From Promethearchaeota archaeon (GTDB taxonomy: Archaea > Asgardarchaeota > Lokiarchaeia > Sigynarchaeales > SOKP01), in assembly GCA_016839905.1 (NCBI GenBank), contig JAEOTJ010000403.1:1-44857 (forward strand): a stretch of DNA of 44,857 bases, read 5' to 3'. Under the pieces are notes generated by a model. The model did no database searches, was not told the DNA's origin, and saw only the letters and a list, made by a program, of their open reading frames with translations. The position numbers and the translations under genes were made by a program. Positions 8,615 to 16,700 of this stretch are shown piece after piece; position 1 is the first letter of the stretch, and every line of letters starts with the position of its first letter.

Positions 8615-9403
8615 TTACTCTTTTATTTCTCCATTAAATTTAATAATTACACTTTTCAAATGATTAATTACTTCATCTGCTAATTCTTCTCCATTATCTA
8701 CATTAAAACAAGTTACCGAAAGCTCAACTTCTACGGAAAGTCCAATTCGAGGGTGAGTTTTAATCCATAATTGTGGATATTGTTTTTCTAATTTAGATAC
8801 ATAGGGAGCTATTTGTGATTCTCCTATTCCCCTAAAAACCAATCCTTTTTCTATAAAACTTCCTTTCTTTTTTTTTAAGTATGGTGCTATAATATTTCTA
8901 AAAGTTGATTTCATTTCTGCAGGAACTCCTTGTAAGCAATAAATAGTAGTGTTTTTTTCTTTTATTTTTACACCTGGAGCAGTTCCCACGGTATTAGGAA
9001 GTGGAAGACCCCCCTTTGGTAAATATGCCATTTTCTCTCGTTCAGGAGTCATTCCCTCAAGTTTAAGAATGCCCTGCTTATAAGCAGCATCATAGAATTT
9101 TTTAATAGATTCATATGCGTGCTTATTTAGTTCCAGATCGCGGCCTAAGGCATCTGCTACACCCTTTAGTGTCATATCATCAAATGTCGGCCCAAGACCG
9201 CCAGAAATAATGACGATGTCTGGTTTTCTTTTTAATACCTCTCGTAGGGCGCTGGAGATCACGTCTACATCATCGCCAACAGTAGTAATTCTAGTAATTA
9301 TGTGCCCGAATCTAGTTATCCTTTTTGCTAGCCAATAAGAATTAGTATCTTGAGTCTTCCCGATAAGAATTTCATTTCCAATTATTAAAAATTCTATATT
9401 CAT
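8615..9403 (-). CDS. CinA/MoaB-like molybdopterin-binding-fold protein
   Basis: 262 residues, starting MNIEFLIIGNEILIGKTQDT. It shows the MoCF/CinA N-terminal domain motifs: GNEIL-G-xxDTNSYWLAKRI, TTVGDDVDVI, IISGGLGPTFDDMT (phosphate and substrate loop) and LPNTVGTAPGV. The later part (YLKKKKG... then a small alpha/beta region) corresponds to the KH-like insertion of archaeal CinA-type proteins. No C-terminal nicotinamide-nucleotide deamidase domain is present, as is usual in archaea. The family is linked to molybdopterin or damaged pyridine-nucleotide metabolism; the exact substrate cannot be told. It is convergent with selD, the two genes sharing a 90-bp gap that holds the SECIS. Confidence 0.8.
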   Translation of the reverse strand: MNIEFLIIGNEILIGKTQDTNSYWLAKRITRFGHIITRITTVGDDVDVISSALREVLKRKPDIVIISGGLGPTFDDMTLKGVADALGRDLELNKHAYESIKKFYDAAYKQGILKLEGMTPEREKMAYLPKGGLPLPNTVGTAPGVKIKEKNTTIYCLQGVPAEMKSTFRNIIAPYLKKKKGSFIEKGLVFRGIGESQIAPYVSKLEKQYPQLWIKTHPRIGLSVEVELSVTCFNVDNGEELADEVINHLKSVIIKFNGEIKE

Positions 9404-9506
9404 TACTTTCTAAACTAAAAATCTTAATATTTTAATAAAATTCGTACTATATTAATATAAATATTTCATTTGTATTAATTATTAAGAAGATGATACTTGT
9501 ATTTTA

Positions 9507-10088
9507 ATGGGAAAATCAAAAACCATAGAAATTGATGATGCGGGTACGGGCGATCTTATAGGAAATGCCTTTATAGGGTTTTATGTTGTAGAGACAGGAG
9601 AAATTATATTTAGATCGGTCCCAGTCGGGCTTTATAATAAGAAAAACTTAAAGGAAAATGCACCAAAAAAAAAAATCCTCGAAATTGTTAAAGAGGGATT
9701 AAAAACACTGAACTATGAGAGTGGAGATAAGTTACTACTTTGTAGAGGAGATTGTTTTGATTTCGTAAGAGATTATTTTAATAATGAAGGTATTGAATAT
9801 ATCCCTTCTAAAATAGAAGGAAAATTACAAGACGCAGTTGAAGGTCGCTTGATTTCTCATTTAAGAAAGCTGGGTGTGAAATCTCGTAATCTTAGCAAAA
9901 AAAGTGGCGCTAAGAGATATTTTATTCTTTATAATTGGCTTTGCAGAGATTTTTATAATCGAGAGAAATATGTTAAAAATGGTTATAAGAATTGGCAAAA
10001 TGGAGGAAGAGAACGTGCTATTGAAAAATATGAAAATTTTCTTAAATCAAAAAGAAGAAAGAATTGGTATCAAATGATTTTATTTTAG
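9507..10088 (+). CDS. Conserved archaeal protein with DDxGTGD motif, unknown function
   Basis: 193 residues beginning MGKSKTIEIDDAGTGDLIGN. The opening beta strand followed by acidic DDAGTGD, then LLLCRGDCFD near residue 74 and KLQDAVEGRLISHL near 111, gives several conserved-looking acidic residues spaced as in RNase H-like folds (compare the DExGRG opening of RNase HII). I do not recognise a named family with certainty, and nuclease activity is only a guess. The C-terminus is basic (KSKRRKNW), compatible with nucleic-acid binding. It is preceded by an AT-rich promoter region and its last 9 bases overlap the 3' end of the opposite-strand gene. Confidence 0.75.
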   Translation: MGKSKTIEIDDAGTGDLIGNAFIGFYVVETGEIIFRSVPVGLYNKKNLKENAPKKKILEIVKEGLKTLNYESGDKLLLCRGDCFDFVRDYFNNEGIEYIPSKIEGKLQDAVEGRLISHLRKLGVKSRNLSKKSGAKRYFILYNWLCRDFYNREKYVKNGYKNWQNGGRERAIEKYENFLKSKRRKNWYQMILF

Positions 10089-10811
10089 ATTTGTTCCACA
10101 ATTTTTACATTTATCCGCATTTTTAAAATTCTTATCATATCCACAAGCAAAACATATGATATTTCCTTCCTTACTAATATTATCAAGCTCGATTTTAATG
10201 GATTGTTCTGAATCTACTTTATTTAGACTTTTATTAATATCTTTTTGGTTTGATTCTGTTTGATTCTCAAAAAGTTCCATTTTATTAGCTTGTTCAATCC
10301 TTTTTTTAACATAGGAAGTATCATGAGGAGTTATAATTTTAAATTCCTCTGATGTTTTAATTTCCTTAAAACCTTCAGGAATATTTTTAAATTTTGAATT
10401 CTCAATTATATTTGGGATTGTTCCGATTGTTGTTTTTTCAATTTTTTGGAAATTATTAGAAATCGAGGCTTTTTCCATTTTTTGAGAAATCTCCCGATTA
10501 TCGTCTTTTATTTCTTCCTTATATTGTTCTTGGAAAGCTGCACTTGGTGGTCTTCCCTTAAATATGGTTTCTCCTTTTTCAAATGCTTCAGATGATTTTA
10601 ATTCTTTTATATGTGTAATTATTTGCTCTGTTTTATTTATTAACATGTTTCTAAATTTGACATCTAATCCTGGAGATTTTGAAGCAGTTAAAGTCATTTC
10701 TGAGATCTCTAACCATAAATTTATTGCTTCTTTAAAGTTTCTATTTTTTTCAAAAATAACTGCCTTTGTAATTCTATTTCCAAGTTTTTGATTAAATTTA
10801 GTGATATCCAT
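10080..10811 (-). CDS. MIT-like domain protein with C-terminal zinc ribbon
   Basis: 243 residues in three parts. Residues about 8-72 (ITKAVIFEKNRNFKEAINLW, then KFRNMLINKTEQIITHIKEL) have the spacing of a three-helix MIT domain: Ala at the start of helix 1, a basic turn, EAIxLW in helix 2, and a third helix ending in basic Leu-Lys. Residues about 73-215 are polar and low complexity, a likely flexible linker. The end is a short zinc ribbon, CFACGYDKNF followed by CKNCGTNLK. MIT domains bind ESCRT-III tails in eukaryotes and archaea, so an ESCRT-related adaptor is possible; this is inference from weak sequence similarity. Divergent promoter with the gene at 10918. Confidence 0.75.
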   Translation of the reverse strand: MDITKFNQKLGNRITKAVIFEKNRNFKEAINLWLEISEMTLTASKSPGLDVKFRNMLINKTEQIITHIKELKSSEAFEKGETIFKGRPPSAAFQEQYKEEIKDDNREISQKMEKASISNNFQKIEKTTIGTIPNIIENSKFKNIPEGFKEIKTSEEFKIITPHDTSYVKKRIEQANKMELFENQTESNQKDINKSLNKVDSEQSIKIELDNISKEGNIICFACGYDKNFKNADKCKNCGTNLK

Positions 10812-10824
10812 ACCAAATAATAAC

Positions 10825-10877
10825 TGATAATTTTTATATAAACAATAAATAATAATAATTGATAATTTTTATATAAA
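10825..10877. promoter_or_regulatory. Divergent promoter with duplicated TATA box
   Basis: The 18-mer TGATAATTTTTATATAAA occurs exactly twice in direct orientation, at 10825-10842 and 10860-10877, in the 106-bp gap between the divergent genes starting at 10811 (minus) and 10918 (plus). Each copy contains an archaeal TATA element; the right copy is about 40 bp upstream of ATG 10918. Confidence 0.5.
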
Positions 10878-10917
10878 TAAGAATAATATAATTGAGATTA
10901 ATTTTTAATTATTGTTT

Positions 10918-12810
10918 ATGTCCCTACAACCATTTTCTAAAAGCGAAAAAAGTAACTTGATAGATACCATAGAAAAAAATGGATGGCAAATGAATAGTCA
11001 TATTGAAAACTACTTCAGATATAGTTTAAAAAAAAATAAATTGATTATTTTTACAATAAAGATCCCCATTAGATTACCCGTGCGTTTAAATATCCCATTT
11101 GAAGTAGTAAATTTTCAAGTTTCGCTTGCATTTAAAATTTGGAATATAAATCCAGAAATTACCAAGTTGATTATAAATCTAATGAAAATGCTTAGAAATT
11201 TTACACTTCAGGTATCTATTGAACATCATTTTCCAATAAAAGGTAAAGAAAAAAGTTTATTGGAAGCATTAAATCTAATTATTCCTCCCTTAATAAAGAA
11301 AGAAAACAATAAAGCATGGACAAATAGAATCCGAATATCATTAATGAACAAGAGAGCGCAATTTGAAAGTTTTGATAATGAAAAAATAGAAGATATTGTT
11401 GGATTCTTAAAAAAAGATTCTGGATTAGAACCATGTTTTAAACAGCCTTGGGAATTAAATAAGGGAATTCCAAAAATAAGAACATCAGAGACATTATTTT
11501 TTTCTAATGATGAGATATTTGATGAATTTTTTCTTTTAGAAAGGGGATTTTTTACTTATTTAAAAGACTTAGAGTATAATAAGTTTTATATTAGAACTTT
11601 TTTTGAAAGTTATTCTCCATATATTCTCTATAATTTATTTAAACATCATGTAGAATTTAAAATAGAAGTTTTTATAAAAAATTGGATAAAATCAGCTCGA
11701 TTAATATTAAATTCAATAATAGAAATAATTGAAAATAATGATATTAATATTAATGAATTAATAAAATTTAATGTTGAAAAAGAATTGGAATCTACAGATT
11801 TCATCTTAAAACAAAATAGTTTTTGCTTTTCGGCATTACATTATGAAAGTATTATTGCAAAACAATTATTTCCAATTCATAATGATTTATTAAACTCACC
11901 TCCAATAAATTTTCAAATTCTTGACACTATAAGAGAATATACGAATGCTGAGGAGTATATAAAAAATTATAAATTTGATGAAGCCACTAAATTATTAAAC
12001 AGTTCTTTAAAAGTCTTTAATTTAAATCGCCAAAAGAAAGCAATCGTTTCAACATTAATGCAATTAAGAAAGATTTCCAAGCTTTTAAACCAAAAGGACA
12101 TTAGTCTTAATTATATCAATAATGCTTTAAGTGTTGCTAAATCTGAAGAGGTGCCTATTGAATTTGTTATCAAAATTCATTATAATTTAGGTAAAACTTA
12201 TTTTAATCAAAAATTACTTGCTGAAGCATTAAATCATTTTACTATAATCATTAATTCTTTTGAAAAAGAAGAAGTATCTATTAAAAATAACTTAGATTAT
12301 AAAGGGATGGCTCATCTTTTTATTGGCTTAATTAATTTAAAAAATAAAAATGCTTCTGAATCAAAATCTCATTTGAAAAAAGCCTTTATTATTGGAAATG
12401 AATCTCTTAAAGTTAAATTGAATTTTTATTTATATCGTGCTAAACATTATAAAAATTCAGATAATCTCTCTCAAGCTCAGAAATTATTAAGATTAGGAAT
12501 TGATACTGTTGGAACTGACTTTAATGAAATTGATACGAAATATCATAATACTATAATTGATCTCATGTTAGAACTAGCTGAATTTTATATATATTTCAGA
12601 AAAGATTCCAAAAAAGCAAATTACTTGTTAAAAACCGTGAGAGATCCCATGAATATAAAACAAATTCCTGGAATAAATAGAATAATAAGATGGAATTTAT
12701 TGATGGCAGATTTTTTCAAAAATTTTGTTAATAATCGTGAGAAAATCCAATATTATTTAAAAAAGAGCCAAGAGTTAAAGAGTAAATTGAGATCTTTTGG
12801 AGTAAAGTAA
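10918..12810 (+). CDS. Large protein with C-terminal TPR-like repeats
   Basis: 630 residues from ATG 10918 (MSLQPFSKSEKSNLIDTIEK); TTG 10912 is an alternative but sits one codon before a better ATG. Residues 1 to about 330 have no motif I recognise; they start with a compact alpha/beta stretch (KLIIFTIKIPIRLPVRLNIP) and continue mostly helical. Residues about 340-630 show degenerate TPR-type helical pairs (YKFDEATKLLNSSLKVF, NLGKTYFNQKLLAEALNHFT, LFIGLINLKNKNASESKSHL). No signal peptide or membrane segment. Probably a scaffold or regulator. It shares a divergent promoter region with the MIT-like gene, so the two may be co-regulated. Confidence 0.8.
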   Translation: MSLQPFSKSEKSNLIDTIEKNGWQMNSHIENYFRYSLKKNKLIIFTIKIPIRLPVRLNIPFEVVNFQVSLAFKIWNINPEITKLIINLMKMLRNFTLQVSIEHHFPIKGKEKSLLEALNLIIPPLIKKENNKAWTNRIRISLMNKRAQFESFDNEKIEDIVGFLKKDSGLEPCFKQPWELNKGIPKIRTSETLFFSNDEIFDEFFLLERGFFTYLKDLEYNKFYIRTFFESYSPYILYNLFKHHVEFKIEVFIKNWIKSARLILNSIIEIIENNDININELIKFNVEKELESTDFILKQNSFCFSALHYESIIAKQLFPIHNDLLNSPPINFQILDTIREYTNAEEYIKNYKFDEATKLLNSSLKVFNLNRQKKAIVSTLMQLRKISKLLNQKDISLNYINNALSVAKSEEVPIEFVIKIHYNLGKTYFNQKLLAEALNHFTIIINSFEKEEVSIKNNLDYKGMAHLFIGLINLKNKNASESKSHLKKAFIIGNESLKVKLNFYLYRAKHYKNSDNLSQAQKLLRLGIDTVGTDFNEIDTKYHNTIIDLMLELAEFYIYFRKDSKKANYLLKTVRDPMNIKQIPGINRIIRWNLLMADFFKNFVNNREKIQYYLKKSQELKSKLRSFGVK

Positions 12811-12839
12811 TAATGTTAAATTATTTTTAAACAAACTCT

Positions 12840-12986
12840 TTAATTCTTTGAACTACCAGCACCTAAAGCTAAAGGAGCTGGATTCTTGCTTCTACGACTA
12901 CAGCACCCCCTTAAGGGGCGTCTTACACAATCTCCACAAGCGTGAATTCCCGTAGTCCCTACGGTATGGATGAATTTGGTTATCAT
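12840..12986 (-). pseudogene. tnpB (IS200/IS605 OrfB) C-terminal remnant
   Basis: On the minus strand the frame reads KFIHTVGTTGIHACGD, then CVRRPLRG, and ends NPAPLALGAGSSKN before a TAA at 12842-12840. The VGTTGIxACGD string followed by a serine/alanine/glycine-rich tail is the characteristic end of IS200/IS605-family TnpB. Upstream in this frame there is an in-frame TGA and no RuvC or zinc-finger region, so only about 48 residues survive. This is the region that in live elements overlaps the omega RNA and right end. Confidence 0.75.
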
Positions 12987-13063
12987 TCATTTAAATATAG
13001 ATAAGGGGATGAGTCTTAAAAAGTAAGAAAGGGTGGGGAATTATTGATTTGTGCAAAATTCAT

Positions 13064-13088
13064 CCCCCTCCTAAAGTAAAGGAGGGGG
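13064..13088. repeat. Strong hairpin, probable IS200/IS605-type end or terminator
   Basis: Perfect 9-bp stem CCCCCTCCT (13064-13072) with AGGAGGGGG (13080-13088), loop of 7. It lies about 80 bp on the 5' side of the minus-strand tnpB remnant, where a left-end hairpin of the transposon would be if the body of tnpB had been deleted. On the plus strand it is followed by TTTTCTTT and could also act as a terminator. Confidence 0.5.
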
Positions 13089-13147
13089 TTTTCTTTAGCT
13101 TTAATGATAAATTAACCTTTTTTTTAAAAGCTTTAAATCTTATTCCG

Positions 13148-13495
13148 ACTAAATGTGTTCTAATACATCAAGAGCACAAATAAAATCAAATATCTCATCC
13201 CTATAAGGCAATTTTATTAGATCTCCACATATTGGATGCTAACATCTATGATTAAGATATTGATTTAAAGGGAGATTAGCGAGGTCAAAAAAGGATTTCC
13301 TTATAATATTGTTTAAAAAATAGAGAATAGAGTTTCTTGAACTACCCAAGTCAATTCCATTTATTAATTTTCCTTAAGCACCAATGATTTCCTTTAAAAT
13401 ATCAAATTTGCATTTAATACTCGGGGAAATGAAATATCCGATATCCCTCTCTCAGAAAGATTCTTATGGGCTTCATAGAATTGCTTTTTATTCAT
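13148..13495 (-). pseudogene. Broken class I SAM-dependent methyltransferase
   Basis: Minus-strand translation in one frame reads KFDILKEIIGA-stop-GKLINGIDLGSSRNSILYF, then SFFDLANLPLNQYLNHRC-stop-HPICGDLIKLPYRDEIFDF and ICALDVLEHI-stop. These are motif I (DLGSxxN), the GDxxxLPYxDExFD segment and the ALDVLEH motif of Rossmann methyltransferases, interrupted by three stops (TAA, TAG, TAG; none is TGA). A start-like ATG at 13495 (MNKKQFYEAH) is in another frame, implying also a frameshift. Both ends are eroded. The rest of the 12811-13768 gap holds the tnpB remnant and an AT-rich promoter for the next gene, nothing else I can support. Confidence 0.6.
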
Positions 13496-13768
13496 TAATT
13501 AATAATATAATATAACTATTATAAGATGTTTTATTTGGTATTTATGAGAAAAGAAAGATTTTTAGAAAAATGATAAGATATTTGTGCAAAAAATTTCCAT
13601 ATAATATATATATGAATTAATTAAATCTTAAATTCAAATAAGTGTTAAATTAACTTTTCTTAATTTATAAAGTAGAATTTTTTTTATTATAATTGGTTTA
13701 AATTAAAAAAAAAACATATTTATTGACATAAAAAGAAAATCTTATTAAAAAGAAATGGAGAAAAAAAA

Positions 13769-16700
13769 ATGCAAAAGAAAAAAAGATTCATTTTTTTACT
13801 GATTTTATATTCTTTCATTCTAATATCAATTTCCAACCTTTCTACTCAAGATGCAATTAAGGAGGAAATCTTCCCTGAAACTCCTATTAATTTTGAAAAG
13901 AATGATCCCGTATCAAGTCTTACAAGAATAGGGTGGTATCCTGGTGGGGGCAGGGTGACTAGCGTAGCAATATCTGGAGATGGTAGGTACACTGTTTATG
14001 GGAGTGAAGAAGTACCCGCTTTAATTGTATATGATAGAGATTCTGCATCGCAGAAATGGGCTGCTGCTGGTCCGGATCCAGAAGCTCCACTATTAAGTGC
14101 TGATATATCTGCCAATGGTAATACCATCGTTGCAGGATATAAGATGTATCAACGAATAATTATAATTATACCTCAAAATTATGGATATATACGTGTATAT
14201 GATATATCGAGTAACAGTTATTTATGGCAATATGACACTGATAATGATGTAAGATCAGTAGCAGTCTCTGATGATGGTAGTCGCATTGTCTCAGGAGATT
14301 CTGGAGATAGAATACGTTATTATACAAGAACGGGGGGCCACCAATGGAGTAGAGATATCGGAAGTGATGTATATTCAGTAGCAATCTCAGGGGATGGTAA
14401 TTACATTGTGGGGGGAGGTTCTAACGATAATGTATATCTCTTTCATAGATCGAGTTCCACGCCAGAATGGACTTCAACTCATCCTTCAGGGGACATTCAG
14501 GAAGTAGATATCTCTGAAGATGGTCAATACATTGTTGCGGCAAGTTCAGACGGCTATATACGTCTCTGGGGTAGAGGAAGTTCCACGCCAATATGGAGTT
14601 ATAACGCTCCAGGGAGCTGTAGTGCCGTAGCAATCTCTGCTGATGGGAATTACATTATTGGATCAACTGCTGCTGGGATGACATATTTCTTTCATAGATC
14701 GAGTTCTGTACCAATATGGTCTTATAATCTTCGTTATGGGGTATCCTCGAAAGCAGTAGCAATCTCTGACGATGGAGAATATGCCACCGTTGGTTCCAGT
14801 GGAAAAACTGTTTATGTATTTGATAAATATGCTTCAGCATCAAAACAACCCCATCGAATGGGAAAAGTTAATGGTACCGTGAGAGATGTCGATATTTCCC
14901 AGAATGGATTGTATGTTTCTGCGGGAGATAATGAGGGTAAGTTCATGTCTTTGTTTACAAATCCATATGCTGGTGGACCAGGTGACCCTAAAATTAATAG
15001 AAATTACATAACTTTACAAGATGATATTCATACACCCATAAATTCGAATGATATAAAGATCCCTTATGATATGTCAGGTCTCTCTGATAGTGATGTTATA
15101 GTTACTGGTGTAAGGTATGGATATTTTTCATCAAGTGACTCAGGTAATTCAAGTCTCATATATGGAGTAGGAGCTAATGGAGTAGGTGATCAGAATGCCG
15201 CACTCCACACTTACACGGATAATGCAGTACCTTTTGTAAATGTAACGGGTCATGATTATGTGCCGTTTCGCACCTATTTATTTACTGGAGATACTTACTT
15301 GATTGATGATGACCCTTATTTCATAATTGAAAATGGCGGAGCATCGCCTTATGTAACATTTTGTGCTGATGCTGAAACTTTTTATAGTGGTGTTTCTTAT
15401 AGTCGTAATGCCGGAAGTACTGGTGTTTTTACAGAGTATAGTGGCCACGCATTTTATGTCGACATGATGTTTGAGGTGATTCGGGATTTGGAATTCGAAG
15501 TTTATACAAATGGTACCATTGATAGTTCAGATTATATTGACGCCTTTTTTATAGATATGTTAGAGGGAAGAGAATATGAGTTTACTTTATTTATGGCTGG
15601 TGAAGGTAACTTGGATATGAGATTAGTACAATATAATACTTTAACAAATGTCGAACTCATAAAATCTTCAGGTGATGTATTTCCTAAAGTAATGACCCAT
15701 AACTCTACCTATACTGGCAAGCACGTTTTGCTCGTACAAGCGGATGTGCCCGGAACAGATGTAGCAGGCTTAACAGTAAAATGTGTAGATAAAGGTGCAC
15801 CCAAGATTGTTATAATCACCCCACCACCCCCACCTGCACCAAGCGCAGCATATAAATACACCCCCCAATATAACCTTAACATTACTGGATTAGATCTTAA
15901 TAAGTTATGGTATAATGTTAATGATGGCCCAAATATTACAATAGACAATTCAACAAGTCCGGGAAATTATACGGGTTTTATCGACTCAGATGAGTGGGAT
16001 CCACTCCCCGATGGACCAGTAACAATTAATTTTTATCTTGATACACTCGGTTCACCCCTGGGAGAATCTACAGATAAAGAAAGCGTAGTGGTTATTAAAG
16101 ATACGAGCCCTCCAATTATCACCATTAATTCGCCGCTCGCGGATGAAACCCATGGTAATTCTCCTGATTATGATATTACTATAATTGACGATCAACTTCA
16201 AAATTATTGGTATACCTTGAACGATAGTCAAGATTATCCCCTAAGTTCACAAACAGGCAAGATTGACTCAGGCCCTTGGGCAGCAATAGAACCAATGACT
16301 CATGTCGAGCTTACTTTTCATGCACAAGATATATTTGGGCACTATAGTTCTGAAAGTGTAATTATTTATAGATATCCATCTGCTGAATATCTTTATAGCT
16401 CTAATTATATTAGTGAAGACGATGATTATCATGAAGATCTTTATCAGAAGGATATTAAAGTTGAATATAATATAGGAACATGTATCGTTACAAGTGTAAG
16501 ATATAAATCTTATGCTGATGGTTCAGGAGGTTATATAAATTTTAATATAGGTGCTGGTTCTGGGGGTTCTGATTATATCAAATCATATCAGGATAGTTCG
16601 ATTACTAATATGAATCATGGTTGGGATACTTATATCTTTGATGACTCCGAATACGTGATTGCGAATAATCCCTATGTTATAATGGAATCTAATCATGGAA

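Noticed and set aside
13064..13088. Factor-independent terminator only
   Set aside because: Not dismissed outright, but no intact gene ends just before it and its place beside the tnpB tail fits a transposon-end hairpin better.
13148..13495. Readthrough selenoprotein methyltransferase
   Set aside because: The stops are TAA and TAG and a frameshift is also needed, so it is a pseudogene.
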